NCBI GenBank assembly: GCA_002418465.1
Contig: DIEE01000030.1
Span: 1 to 9,740, forward strand
Length of the DNA stretch: 9,740 nt
Origin: Pseudomonas sp. UBA5782
GTDB lineage: Bacteria; Pseudomonadota; Gammaproteobacteria; Pseudomonadales; Pseudomonadaceae
Direction: 5' to 3'
The translations under genes were made by a program, and so were the position numbers. The first letter of the stretch is position 1, and every line of letters starts with the position of its first letter. A model generated the notes under the pieces. The model had not been told where the DNA came from and ran no database searches. It saw only the letters and a program-made list of their open reading frames with translations. Below are positions 1-6,273 of the stretch, one piece after another.

Positions 1-2
1 TG

Positions 3-1412
3 CGCACCAAGAATTTCTCCGACTACATACTCGGTGGTCGCAGCCTCGGCAGTTTCGTCACCGCGCTTTCCGCCGGTGCTTCGGACATGAGCGGCTGGCT
101 GCTGATGGGCCTGCCGGGCGCCGTCTACCTGTCCGGCCTCTCGGAAAGCTGGATCGCAATCGGCCTGATCGCCGGTGCCTGGCTCAACTGGCTGTTCGTC
201 GCCGGCCGCCTGCGCGTGCAGACCGAGCACAACGGCAACGCACTGACCCTGCCGGACTACTTCACCACCCGCTTCGACGACAACAGCCGCATCCTGCGCG
301 TGCTCTCGGCGCTGGTGATTCTGGTGTTCTTCACCATCTACTGCGCCTCGGGCATCGTCGCCGGCGCGCGCCTGTTCGAAAGCACCTTCGGCATGTCCTA
401 CGAGACCGCGCTGTGGGCCGGCGCGCTGGCGACCATCGCCTACACCTTCGTCGGCGGCTTCCTCGCGGTGAGCTGGACCGACACCGTGCAGGCCACGCTG
501 ATGATCTTCGCGCTGATCCTCACGCCGATCGTGGTGATGCTCGCCACCGGCGGCGTGGACACCACTTTCCTGGCCATCGAAGCCCAGGATGCGACCAACT
601 TCGACATGCTCAAGGGCGCCAGCGTCGTCGGCGTGATCTCGCTGCTCGCCTGGGGCCTGGGCTACTTCGGCCAGCCGCACATCCTCGCGCGTTTCATGGC
701 CGCCGACTCGGTGAAATCGATCCCCGCCGCGCGGCGCATCTCGATGACCTGGATGATCCTCTGCCTGGGCGGCGCGGTCGCCGTGGGCTTCTTCGGCATT
801 GCCTACTTCTCGGCCCACCCGGACGTCGCCGGTGCGGTCAGCGAAAACCCGGAGCGGGTGTTCATCGAGCTGGCCAAGCTGCTGTTCAACCCGTGGATCG
901 CCGGCGTGCTGCTCTCGGCCATCCTCGCCGCCGTGATGAGCACCCTGAGCTGCCAGTTGCTGGTCTGCTCCAGCGCGCTGACCGAGGACTTCTACAAGGC
1001 CTTCCTGCGCAAGGGCGCCTCGCAGCGCGAACTGGTCTGGGTCGGCCGTGGCATGGTGCTGCTGATCGCGGTGGTCGCGATCCTCGTCGCACGTGACCCG
1101 GAGAGCAAGGTGCTCGGCCTGGTGTCCTACGCCTGGGCCGGTTTCGGCGCGGCCTTCGGCCCGGTGGTGATCTTCTCGCTGCTGTGGAAGGGCATGACCC
1201 GCAACGGCGCCCTGGCCGGCATGCTGGTCGGCGCGGTGACCGTGGTGGTGTGGAAGCAGTACATCGGCCTGGGCCTGTACGAGATCATTCCGGGCTTCGT
1301 CTTCGCCAGCCTGGCAATCCTGATCTTCAGCAAGCTCGGCAACGGCCCCAGTGCCGACATGCTCGAGCGCTTCGCGGCCGCCGAGAAGGAATATCAGGAC
1401 GCACACATCTGA
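3..1412 (+). CDS. putP: Sodium/proline symporter PutP (5' partial)
   Basis: Imports L-proline with Na+ across the inner membrane and belongs to the solute:sodium symporter (SSS) family; the proline feeds PutA catabolism. The reading frame is open from base 3, so the ATG at 87 is internal. That codon matches Met56 of E. coli PutP as I recall it, in the conserved stretch GASDMSGW, whose Asp (Asp55 in E. coli) is the sodium-site residue. About 27 N-terminal residues lie off the left edge, and 469 are visible. Near-identical family blocks run throughout, for example LTLPDYFT, FFTIYCASGIVAGAR, GYFGQPHILARFMA, LSAILAAVMSTLSCQLL and SYAWAGFGAAFGP. Many hydrophobic segments fit the 13-helix fold. The charged C-terminal tail after about base 1340 is normal for the family. 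No putA is visible. The identification is essentially certain; only the start is missing. Confidence 0.97.
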   Translation, partial: RTKNFSDYILGGRSLGSFVTALSAGASDMSGWLLMGLPGAVYLSGLSESWIAIGLIAGAWLNWLFVAGRLRVQTEHNGNALTLPDYFTTRFDDNSRILRVLSALVILVFFTIYCASGIVAGARLFESTFGMSYETALWAGALATIAYTFVGGFLAVSWTDTVQATLMIFALILTPIVVMLATGGVDTTFLAIEAQDATNFDMLKGASVVGVISLLAWGLGYFGQPHILARFMAADSVKSIPAARRISMTWMILCLGGAVAVGFFGIAYFSAHPDVAGAVSENPERVFIELAKLLFNPWIAGVLLSAILAAVMSTLSCQLLVCSSALTEDFYKAFLRKGASQRELVWVGRGMVLLIAVVAILVARDPESKVLGLVSYAWAGFGAAFGPVVIFSLLWKGMTRNGALAGMLVGAVTVVVWKQYIGLGLYEIIPGFVFASLAILIFSKLGNGPSADMLERFAAAEKEYQDAHI

Positions 1413-1430
1413 GGCGGCTGGCGCCCCAAT

Positions 1431-1559
1431 AGGTATTGCGCTGGAACGCCGAGCGGCTCTTGTAGGGGCGAATTCATTCGCCAACGCAACCGGATCTGGC
1501 GAACTCCTTCGCCCCTGCAGGTGTTGCACTGGCGCACCGAGTTCCGGCTGAAGGGGCGA
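1431..1559. repeat. REP-like inverted pair within a degenerate direct repeat (BIME-like)
   Basis: Two imperfect palindromes face each other. The left one has GGCGAAT (1467-1473), loop TC, ATTCGCC (1476-1482). The right one has GGCGAA (1498-1503), loop CTCC, TTCGCC (1508-1513). The 22-nt arms 1461-1482 and 1498-1519 are inverted copies with 17 of 22 matches, including the outer TGTAGGGGCGAA/TTCGCCCCTGCA. In addition, 41 nt at 1431-1471 recur at 1519-1559 with 29 of 41 matches and no gaps, so the element looks like one and a half tandem units. REP sequences with a GGGGCGAA core are common between genes in Pseudomonas. Its position just after putP fits a REP role in mRNA 3'-end stability or as a gyrase/IHF site, which is inference. 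Confidence 0.8.
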
Positions 1560-1600
1560 CACCCGGCAAAACGAGTTGGCCTTCACGGGCATGCGCGGCT

Positions 1601-1629
1601 CGGCCTGAACAGGTCGGGCCGTTTTTTTT
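1601..1629 (+). terminator. Rho-independent terminator
   Basis: The stem CGGCCTGA (1601-1608) pairs with TCGGGCCG (1614-1621), eight pairs with one G-U, around the loop ACAGG, and is followed directly by eight T (1622-1629). It can end putP transcription, which would then include the REP element, and it insulates the HhH gene starting at 1728. Confidence 0.88.
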
Positions 1630-1716
1630 GCTTGTGGAATCGCCGCGTCCATTCGGCGCCTTGGGCGAACCCGTCGGGGTATGTTCGCGTCATCCGTTGA
1701 CCGTCTGGTTTTTTCT

Positions 1717-1721
1717 GGAGG
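1717..1721 (+). promoter_or_regulatory. Ribosome binding site of the HhH gene
   Basis: GGAGG lies 6 nt before the ATG at 1728, a near-consensus Shine-Dalgarno site. It shows that the interrupted gene was built to be translated and fixes its start. Confidence 0.8.
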
Positions 1722-1727
1722 CAGCCC

Positions 1728-2159
1728 ATGACCGCGGAAATCAGCGCCAAACAGCTGGATATCGACCTCTGCAAAGGCGACGAGCACGCGCTGTTCAAGT
1801 GGTTCGTCGCCAGCTTCCTGTTCGGCAAACGCATCCAGCAGGACATCGCGGCGGACGCCTATCGGGTGATCGTCGAGAAGCACGGCCGCGACACCCCGCG
1901 CAAGCTGTGCAACTGCAGCTGGCAGCAGATCGTCGATATGCTCGGCGAGGGCCATTACGTGCGCTACGACGAGTCCACCGCCGAGCGCCTGCTCAAGCTC
2001 TGTAACAAGCTGATCGATGACTATGGCGGCGAGGTCGGCAACATCCACGCGTAGAGCGAGAACCGTAAGGCGCTGGAAAAGCGCCTCGCCGACTTCGAGG
2101 GCATCGGCCCGAAGACCGTGGAAATCTTCATGCGCGAGGTGGGCAAGCTCTGGTGCTGA
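1728..2159 (+). pseudogene. Small HhH (endonuclease III-like) protein gene interrupted by in-frame TAG
   Basis: From the ATG at 1728 the frame encodes 108 residues, meets TAG at 2052-2054, then continues in the same frame for 34 codons to TGA at 2157-2159. The part after the stop contains FEGIGPKTVEIFMRE, a helix-hairpin-helix DNA-binding motif of the endonuclease III type. The part before it is helical and resembles small Pseudomonas HhH proteins I recall (blocks FKWFVASFLFGKRIQQ, HGRDTPRKL, YDESTAERLL). Codon use and GC are alike on both sides of the stop and no frameshift is needed, so a single substitution, for example CAG or GAG to TAG, would explain it. No endonuclease III iron-sulphur cysteine cluster is visible, so catalysis is doubtful even for the intact protein. 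Translation ending at 2054 would lose the HhH motif. It is either a recent pseudogene, a sequencing error or a readthrough case. The family function is unknown to me. Confidence 0.75.
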
Positions 2160-2186
2160 GCTCGACGGGGGCAAATCCCGAGCATT

Positions 2187-2215
2187 AAAAAAAAGCCGCA
2201 GGCTCAGGCCTGCGG
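2187..2215 (-). terminator. Rho-independent terminator reading leftward
   Basis: The stem CCGCAGGC (2196-2203) pairs perfectly with GCCTGCGG (2208-2215) around a 4-nt loop. On the minus strand it is followed by eight T (the A run at 2187-2194), so it ends leftward transcription. The plus-strand side has only a weak T stretch (2219-2222), so it may stop the HhH transcript less efficiently. It marks the 3' end of the decayed hydrolase gene. Confidence 0.85.
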
Positions 2216-2265
2216 GCATTTCTGATTTCGCCTGCGTTATTGCCGCGATGCTTCAGTCGCTGGCC

Positions 2266-2480
2266 GGCGTACGCCGTGCGGTCGGCGATCACCCAGCCGT
2301 GGCTGTGGTAGCAGACGATCACCGGGAACGGCCCGCTGCCGCTGGGGCGAACACGCGTGTCTTGAGGTCGCCGGCGGCGCCGGGGATGCTGCGATCGACG
2401 CTGGTCACGCCCGGCACCAGCGATTCCAGAGTTATGTCGCGGCCGTCTTTCTCCACCCCAATCGGCTGATTCCATTCCTC
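2266..2480 (-). pseudogene. Remnant of an alpha/beta-hydrolase (HSL-type esterase) gene
   Basis: Read leftward, one frame (2480 to about 2340) gives EEWNQPIGVEKDGRDITLES and, further on, DRSIPGAAGDLKTRVFAP. A second frame (from about 2343) continues with SGSGPFPVIVCYHSHGWVIAD. Joined, they match the N-terminal pattern of hormone-sensitive-lipase-type esterases: a beta-sandwich entry, 'DLKTRVFAP..SGPFPVIVYYHGGGW', then the oxyanion loop. Two lesions are visible. One is a frameshift near 2331-2345, equivalent to a 1-nt loss. The other is that the HGGG oxyanion motif reads HSHG. The nucleophile (GxSxG) and the rest of the hydrolase domain are absent, because recognisable sequence stops near 2266 and the old terminator follows at 2187-2215. 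The N-terminal limit is uncertain. This is a gene fragment left by deletion and cannot make an active enzyme. Confidence 0.6.
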
Positions 2481-2587
2481 GGAGAGCCCTGCTGGCTCTT
2501 GCGGGACGGGCTTCAGCCCACCGCCGCCCGGGCATGGTCGTATCGCCCGGGGCGGAAGCTCACTCACGGAGTCATCCGTACAACTCC

Positions 2588-2618
2588 TTGTATCCTGATA
2601 AAAAATACAAACTGTATC
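2588..2618. promoter_or_regulatory. AT-rich regulatory candidate upstream of the PhzF gene
   Basis: An AT-rich island in GC-rich sequence carries the inverted pair TTGTAT (2588-2593) and ATACAA (2605-2610), plus a direct repeat of TGTATC (2589-2594 and 2613-2618). PhzF-family genes in pseudomonads are often controlled by MocR/GntR-type regulators that bind short repeats of this kind. The link here is inference, and I find no convincing -35/-10 pair. Confidence 0.35.
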
Positions 2619-2679
2619 GCTCGCCAATCGGGCCAAACAGGCATGCTTTGCGCCATCGTTTTCATCAATGGAGCCCGCC

Positions 2680-3462
2680 ATGACCCTCGCTTTCCATCAG
2701 GTCGACGCCTTTTCCGATCAGCCTTTCGCCGGCAATCCGGCGATGGTCTATCGCCTCGATCACTGGCTCGAGGATGCGCTGATGCAGCGCATCGCCGCGG
2801 AACACAACCTGGCGGAGACCGCCTTCGTGGTTCGCGAGGGTGCTGCCTGGCACATTCGCTGGTTCACCCCGAGCGCCGAGGTACCGCTGTGCGGCCACGC
2901 GACCCTGGCCAGCGCCCACGTGCTGTTCGAAATCTATGGCGAGCCGGGCGAGCGCATCGACTTCACCTGTCGCAGCGGCAAGCTGGCGGTGATCCGCGAA
3001 GAAGGGCGGCTGGTGCTGGACTTTCCCGTTCAGGCGGCGACGCCGATGGACATTCCCGAAGGTCTGGAAAACATCCTCGGAGAGAAAGTACTGGCCGTGT
3101 TCGACGCGCCGCAATTACTGGTGCTGCTCGAATCCGAAGCGTCGGTACGCGCCTGCGCACCCGACCTGAAGGCACTGGCAAGTCGGGACTGGCCGAACGT
3201 GATCGTTACCGCCGCAGGCAGCGATTTCGATTTCGTCTCGCGCAATTTCGCCCCGGCAATCGGCATCGACGAGGACCCGGTGACCGGTTCGGCGCACTGC
3301 ATCCTGATTCCCTACTGGGCGGAACGGCTCGGCAAGAACGTCCTGCAGGCGTACCAGGGCGGTGCGCGCGGCGGGCGGCTATGGTGCCGGCTGGAAGGCG
3401 AGCGGGTGAAGATCGGCGGCTATGCGACGCTGGTGGCCAGCGGGCAGCTGCATATCGGCTGA
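2680..3462 (+). CDS. PhzF family isomerase/epimerase-like protein
   Basis: A 260-residue protein with the two-lobed diaminopimelate epimerase-like fold of the PhzF family. Family landmarks in order are the N-terminal VDAFSDQPFAGNPA (residues 8-21), the putative catalytic Glu46 in NLAETAF (equivalent to Glu45 of PhzF), EVPLCGHATL (67-76) and DEDPVTGSAH (197-206). The length is normal. An ATG at 2668 is also in frame, but GGAG at 2670-2673 sits 6 nt before 2680 and the family usually begins close to the VDAF block, so 2680 is preferred. No phenazine genes are nearby, so this is one of the many stand-alone PhzF-like proteins with unknown substrate, like E. coli YddE, rather than the phenazine enzyme. 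It converges with the ABC ATPase gene at a shared hairpin. Confidence 0.92.
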   Translation: MTLAFHQVDAFSDQPFAGNPAMVYRLDHWLEDALMQRIAAEHNLAETAFVVREGAAWHIRWFTPSAEVPLCGHATLASAHVLFEIYGEPGERIDFTCRSGKLAVIREEGRLVLDFPVQAATPMDIPEGLENILGEKVLAVFDAPQLLVLLESEASVRACAPDLKALASRDWPNVIVTAAGSDFDFVSRNFAPAIGIDEDPVTGSAHCILIPYWAERLGKNVLQAYQGGARGGRLWCRLEGERVKIGGYATLVASGQLHIG

Positions 3463-3482
3463 GACTCTGGAGGTAACGCGTT

Positions 3483-3504
3483 CGCCCGACGAGAGCGTCG
3501 GGCG
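3483..3504. terminator. Bidirectional hairpin between convergent genes
   Basis: A perfect 9-bp stem CGCCCGACG (3483-3491) and CGTCGGGCG (3496-3504) with loop AGAG lies between the stop of the PhzF gene (3462) and the stop of the ABC ATPase gene (3514). There is no T run on either strand, so it is a terminator-like or mRNA-end hairpin rather than a canonical intrinsic terminator. Confidence 0.6.
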
Positions 3505-3513
3505 ATGGCTGTA

Positions 3514-4611
3514 TCAGGCCATGCCCGCGCAGCGGCGTACGCCGATCTGCTCGGTCGGCGTTTCGCCCTGGGTCGGATAGAGCACCAGATGCTCGGCGGC
3601 CACGCGGATGCCGACGTCCTGACCGGGCAGGAACTCGGTCTGGCTGGGGTAGATCGATTCCAGCTGGCAGCCGGTGGCCAGTTGCAGCCGGTACAGCGTC
3701 GCCGCGCCGAGGAAGGTACGGCCGAGGATGCGCGCCTTCAGCGCGCTGCTCGGATCGAGGGTAATGTCGTCCGGGCGCAGCAGCACGTCCACCGCCGTAC
3801 CGTTCTCCCAGGCGTAGGCACGGTTGCCGCGCAGCTCGCCCAGCTCGGTACGCACGCTGTCCGGGCCGGTCATCTGGCCTGGGATGAAATAACCCTGGCC
3901 GATGAAGCTGGCGACGAAGGGCGTCGCCGGCTCGTGGTAGAGGTTGAACGGCGTATCCCACTGCTCCAGATGGCCGCGGTTGAACACGCCCACCTGATCG
4001 CTGACGGCGAAGGCTTCTTCCTGATCGTGGGTGACCAGGATGGCGCTGGTGCCGCGTGCCTTGAGGATGTCGCGCACCTCATGGCTGAGGCGCCGGCGCA
4101 GCTCGCCGTCGAGGTTTGAGAAGGGTTCGTCGAGGAGCAGCAGTTGCGGCTCCGGCGCCAGCGCGCGGGCCAGCGAAACGCGTTGCTGCTGGCCACCGGA
4201 CAGTTCGTTGGGGAAGCGCTTGGCCAGCGCGCCCAGGTTGACCATGTCCAGCAGCTCGGCGGTGATGCGTTCGCGGTCGGGATTCTGGCGAATGCCGAAG
4301 GCGACGTTCTGCGCCACGCTCAGGTGCGGGAACAGCGCGTAGTCCTGGAAGACCATGCCAATGCGGCGTTTTTCCGGCGCGACGGTGAAGCCGGGGCGGG
4401 AAATCACCTCGCCTCCCAGCCGAATCTCGCCTTCCTGCACCGGCTCGAAGCCGGCGATGGCGCGTAGCGTGGTGGTCTTGCCGCAGCCGGACGGGCCGAG
4501 CAGGCAGCCAATGTCGCCGGCGTTGAGGTGCAGGTTGAGGGTCTGCACCACGCGCTGCTCCTGGTAGCCGCAGGCGAGGTCACGCAGGTCGAGCAGGATG
4601 TCGTGTGTCAT
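3514..4611 (-). CDS. ABC transporter ATP-binding protein (FbpC/PotA-like)
   Basis: A 365-residue ATPase subunit of an importer-type ABC transporter, acting on the cytoplasmic face of the inner membrane. Visible motifs are Walker A GPSGCGKT (39-46), Q-loop Gln89 in MVFQDYALFPH, signature LSGGQQQR (137-144), Walker B LLLLDE (157-162) and H-loop His195 in LVTHDQEEA. After about residue 230 comes the C-terminal regulatory/TOBE-type domain typical of the Fbp, Pot and Cys ATPases (VLLRPDDITL at 276-285). The open frame runs further upstream, but the ATG at 4611 is the natural start: it overlaps the argF stop as ATGA, and upstream codons are antisense-like shadow of argF. No Shine-Dalgarno is visible, so translation is probably coupled to argF. 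A similar ATPase next to argF is, as I recall, present in P. aeruginosa (PA3538). No permease or binding-protein gene is in the window, so the substrate is unknown; ferric iron, polyamine or another small solute are options. Confidence 0.93.
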   Translation of the reverse strand: MTHDILLDLRDLACGYQEQRVVQTLNLHLNAGDIGCLLGPSGCGKTTTLRAIAGFEPVQEGEIRLGGEVISRPGFTVAPEKRRIGMVFQDYALFPHLSVAQNVAFGIRQNPDRERITAELLDMVNLGALAKRFPNELSGGQQQRVSLARALAPEPQLLLLDEPFSNLDGELRRRLSHEVRDILKARGTSAILVTHDQEEAFAVSDQVGVFNRGHLEQWDTPFNLYHEPATPFVASFIGQGYFIPGQMTGPDSVRTELGELRGNRAYAWENGTAVDVLLRPDDITLDPSSALKARILGRTFLGAATLYRLQLATGCQLESIYPSQTEFLPGQDVGIRVAAEHLVLYPTQGETPTEQIGVRRCAGMA

Positions 4612-5528
4612 GCGTAGTGATAAGCCGGTTCGACGAGAAATTCGAGGAGCGCCTTCTGCACGTGCAGCCGGTTCTCCGCCTGGTCCCAGGCGACCGAACA
4701 GGGCTGGTCGAGCAGCTCTTCGCTGATCTCCTCGCCACGGTGTGCCGGCAGGCAGTGCATGAACAGCACGTCCGCGGCCGCACCGGCAAGCAGCTCGGCA
4801 TTCACCTGGTAGGGGCGGAACAGCGCCAGGCGTGCCTCGGTTTCGTCTTCCTGGCCCATCGAGGCCCAGACGTCGGTGCACACCAGGTGTGCGCCGGCAA
4901 CCGCCTGGCGCGGGTCGCGCAGCACCTGCACGCGGTTGCCGGCCTGAGCCAGCAGCGCGGCGCTCGGCTCGTAGCCTTCGGGGCAGGCAATGCGCAGCTG
5001 GAAGTCGAACTGCTGGGCCGCCTCGATGTAACTGTTGCACATGTTGTTACCGTCGCCGATCCAGGCCACGGTCTTGCCGGCGATGCTGCCGCGGTGTTCG
5101 TGGAAGGTCTGCATATCGGCGAGCAGCTGGCAGGGGTGCAGGTCGTCGGAGAGGCCGTTGATCACCGGTACCCGCGAGTTGGCGGCGAATTCGATCAGGG
5201 TGTCGTGGGCGAAGGTGCGGATCATCACCGCGTCGAGCATCCGCGACATGACGATGGCGCTGTCGGCGATCGGTTCGCCGCGGCCGAGCTGAGTGTCGCG
5301 CGGCGAGAGGAAGATCGCCTGGCCGCCGAGCTGGATCATGCCGGCTTCGAAGGACAGCCGGGTACGCGTCGAGGCTTTCTCGAAGATCATCCCCAGTACG
5401 CGATTCTTCAGCGGCTCGAAGAGCACGCCGCGGTTGCGCAGGTCTTTCAGCTCGCTGCCGCGGCGGATCAACCCGACCAGTTCCTGGGGGGTGAAATCCA
5501 TCATCGAGAGAAAGTGCCTGACGCTCAT
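4608..5528 (-). CDS. argF: Ornithine carbamoyltransferase, anabolic (ArgF)
   Basis: Makes citrulline from ornithine and carbamoyl phosphate in arginine biosynthesis, in the cytoplasm. The 306-residue sequence has the carbamoyl-phosphate loop STRTR (53-57), HPCQ (131-134), DVWASMG (219-225) near the ornithine site, and the catalytic HCLPAHRGEE (258-267). Length and blocks (FEKASTRTRLSFEAGMIQLG, AWIGDGNNMCNSYIEAA) match Pseudomonas anabolic ArgF. It is distinct from the catabolic ArcB, which is longer and normally sits in an arc operon, absent here. An ATG at 5534 is also in frame; AAGG at 5537-5540 is 8 nt before the ATG at 5528 but only 2 nt before 5534, and homologues begin MSV-HFLS, so 5528 is chosen. 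The gene is first of a two-gene unit, with its TGA overlapping the ATPase start. Arginine-dependent repression through ArgR is expected. Confidence 0.96.
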   Translation of the reverse strand: MSVRHFLSMMDFTPQELVGLIRRGSELKDLRNRGVLFEPLKNRVLGMIFEKASTRTRLSFEAGMIQLGGQAIFLSPRDTQLGRGEPIADSAIVMSRMLDAVMIRTFAHDTLIEFAANSRVPVINGLSDDLHPCQLLADMQTFHEHRGSIAGKTVAWIGDGNNMCNSYIEAAQQFDFQLRIACPEGYEPSAALLAQAGNRVQVLRDPRQAVAGAHLVCTDVWASMGQEDETEARLALFRPYQVNAELLAGAAADVLFMHCLPAHRGEEISEELLDQPCSVAWDQAENRLHVQKALLEFLVEPAYHYA

Positions 5529-5642
5529 GTTCATTACCTTGACTGCACCGGAACTGTGTCCGGAGACATCCTGTTTTCACGAAAAAATACGACGACCTAC
5601 GGCTGAAAACCGCACGGTACGACGAAACGGGGAAGGCGCGAT

Positions 5643-5660
5643 GTTATAAAAAAATGTCGC
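5643..5660 (-). promoter_or_regulatory. Candidate argF promoter with ArgR half-site
   Basis: On the minus strand TATAAC (5648-5643) is a plausible -10 about 115 nt before the argF start; no good -35 is visible. TGTCGC on the plus strand (5655-5660) matches the half-site reported for Pseudomonas ArgR and would lie between -35 and -10, a repressing position. Of the reported TGTCGC-N8-AA pattern, only the first A of the AA is present (AT at 5669-5670), and no clear second half-site is seen. Confidence 0.4.
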
Positions 5661-5670
5661 TACACGCCAT

Positions 5671-5879
5671 GTTGGTACCAGTTACCGCCGGGCTTGCGGC
5701 TTTGCTGCGGGAAACTCGGTGAGGCTGCTGGTGAATCCCGGTTGCCGATCCCGACGGGATCGACAGCTGGCCGTTCATCGAAGAGGGCAGCCAGCAGAAG
5801 CGGGGAAGGGAGCTTTGTACACTGCGCCTGCACCGCTTGGCAATGAAACGCCGGGGCAGGGATGGCGGGGGCTTTCGAC
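5671..5879. other. Intergenic stretch without a recognisable gene
   Basis: Between the argF control region and the stop of the coiled-coil gene I see no gene. The only structure is a short perfect hairpin, CGATCCC GAC GGGATCG (5746-5762), without a T run. Open frames here lack ribosome sites and family resemblance. Confidence 0.5.
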
Positions 5880-6182
5880 CTACCAGGAGGTCTCCTGCAG
5901 ACCTTTGCGCTCGGCTTCGCGACGCATCTCGGAAACCGCGATGACCATCGCTTCGAGCTTTTCGTCGTGGGCCTTCTGTTCCTGCAGGGCCTTCTCCAGC
6001 GCAATTCGCTCGGATTCCAGCGTCCGCACGCGTTCGGCAGCGGCCTGGGCTTCGGCCACCTGGCGCGCGGTATAGCTGTCGATCAGGGAGAGGCTGATCT
6101 GGTAGCCGGTGATGCCGACCGCCAGCACGCTGGCGAGGCCCAGGGCCCTGATCTTGAAGGTGCGGGAAAGGCTGATCGCCAT
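5880..6182 (-). CDS. Membrane-anchored coiled-coil protein, function unknown
   Basis: A 100-residue protein that I do not recognise. Residues 1-10 are basic (MAISLSRTFK), residues 13-32 form one hydrophobic segment (ALGLASVLAVGITGYQISLS), and residues 38-95 are Ala/Glu/Arg/Lys-rich with regular hydrophobic spacing, a predicted continuous coiled coil. The likely topology is a single inner-membrane anchor with the coiled coil on one side; the positive N-terminus suggests N-in and a periplasmic coil. The start at 6182 has AAAGGAG about 8 nt upstream; a longer frame up to 6233 would begin before that site and is not chosen. It lies leftward of, and separate from, the Pro/Tyr protein gene because a terminator stands between them. 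No terminator of its own is seen after 5880. Confidence 0.75.
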   Translation of the reverse strand: MAISLSRTFKIRALGLASVLAVGITGYQISLSLIDSYTARQVAEAQAAAERVRTLESERIALEKALQEQKAHDEKLEAMVIAVSEMRREAERKGLQETSW

Positions 6183-6235
6183 GGCGTTCGCTCCTTTGAG
6201 AGACGGGGCGATGCTAACGCAGAGGCGGAGCAACG

Positions 6236-6260
6236 AAAAGCCCGCGCGGGGCGGGCTTTT
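6236..6260. terminator. Bidirectional intrinsic terminator
   Basis: A perfect 10-bp inverted repeat AAAAGCCCGC (6236-6245) and GCGGGCTTTT (6251-6260) has a 5-nt loop and a T run on both strands. It follows the stop of the Pro/Tyr-rich gene (6274) and should end that leftward transcript before the coiled-coil gene. Confidence 0.88.
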
Positions 6261-6273
6261 GCTTTACCGATTG

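Noticed and set aside
413..1096. Plus-strand 227-codon frame inside putP
   Set aside because: It is Arg/His-rich out-of-frame shadow of the PutP membrane segments.
1697..1702. TTGACC as a -35 element for the HhH gene
   Set aside because: A -10 at normal spacing would fall on the ribosome site and start codon, and none is visible.
2160..2681. Functional minus-strand gene before PhzF
   Set aside because: Hydrolase similarity is split between two frames with a damaged motif and no catalytic domain, so it is a remnant.
2499..3476. Plus-strand 325-codon frame over the PhzF gene
   Set aside because: Its Arg/Ser-rich product is out of frame with the PhzF motifs and has no ribosome site.
4612..5040. 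Upstream extension of the ABC ATPase frame
   Set aside because: It overlaps argF in another frame, is Arg/Ala/Pro-rich shadow sequence, and the family start is at 4611.
4605..5606. Long plus-strand open frame (333 codons) opposite argF
   Set aside because: It is antisense to argF, has no ribosome site or family resemblance, and arises from high-GC codon bias.
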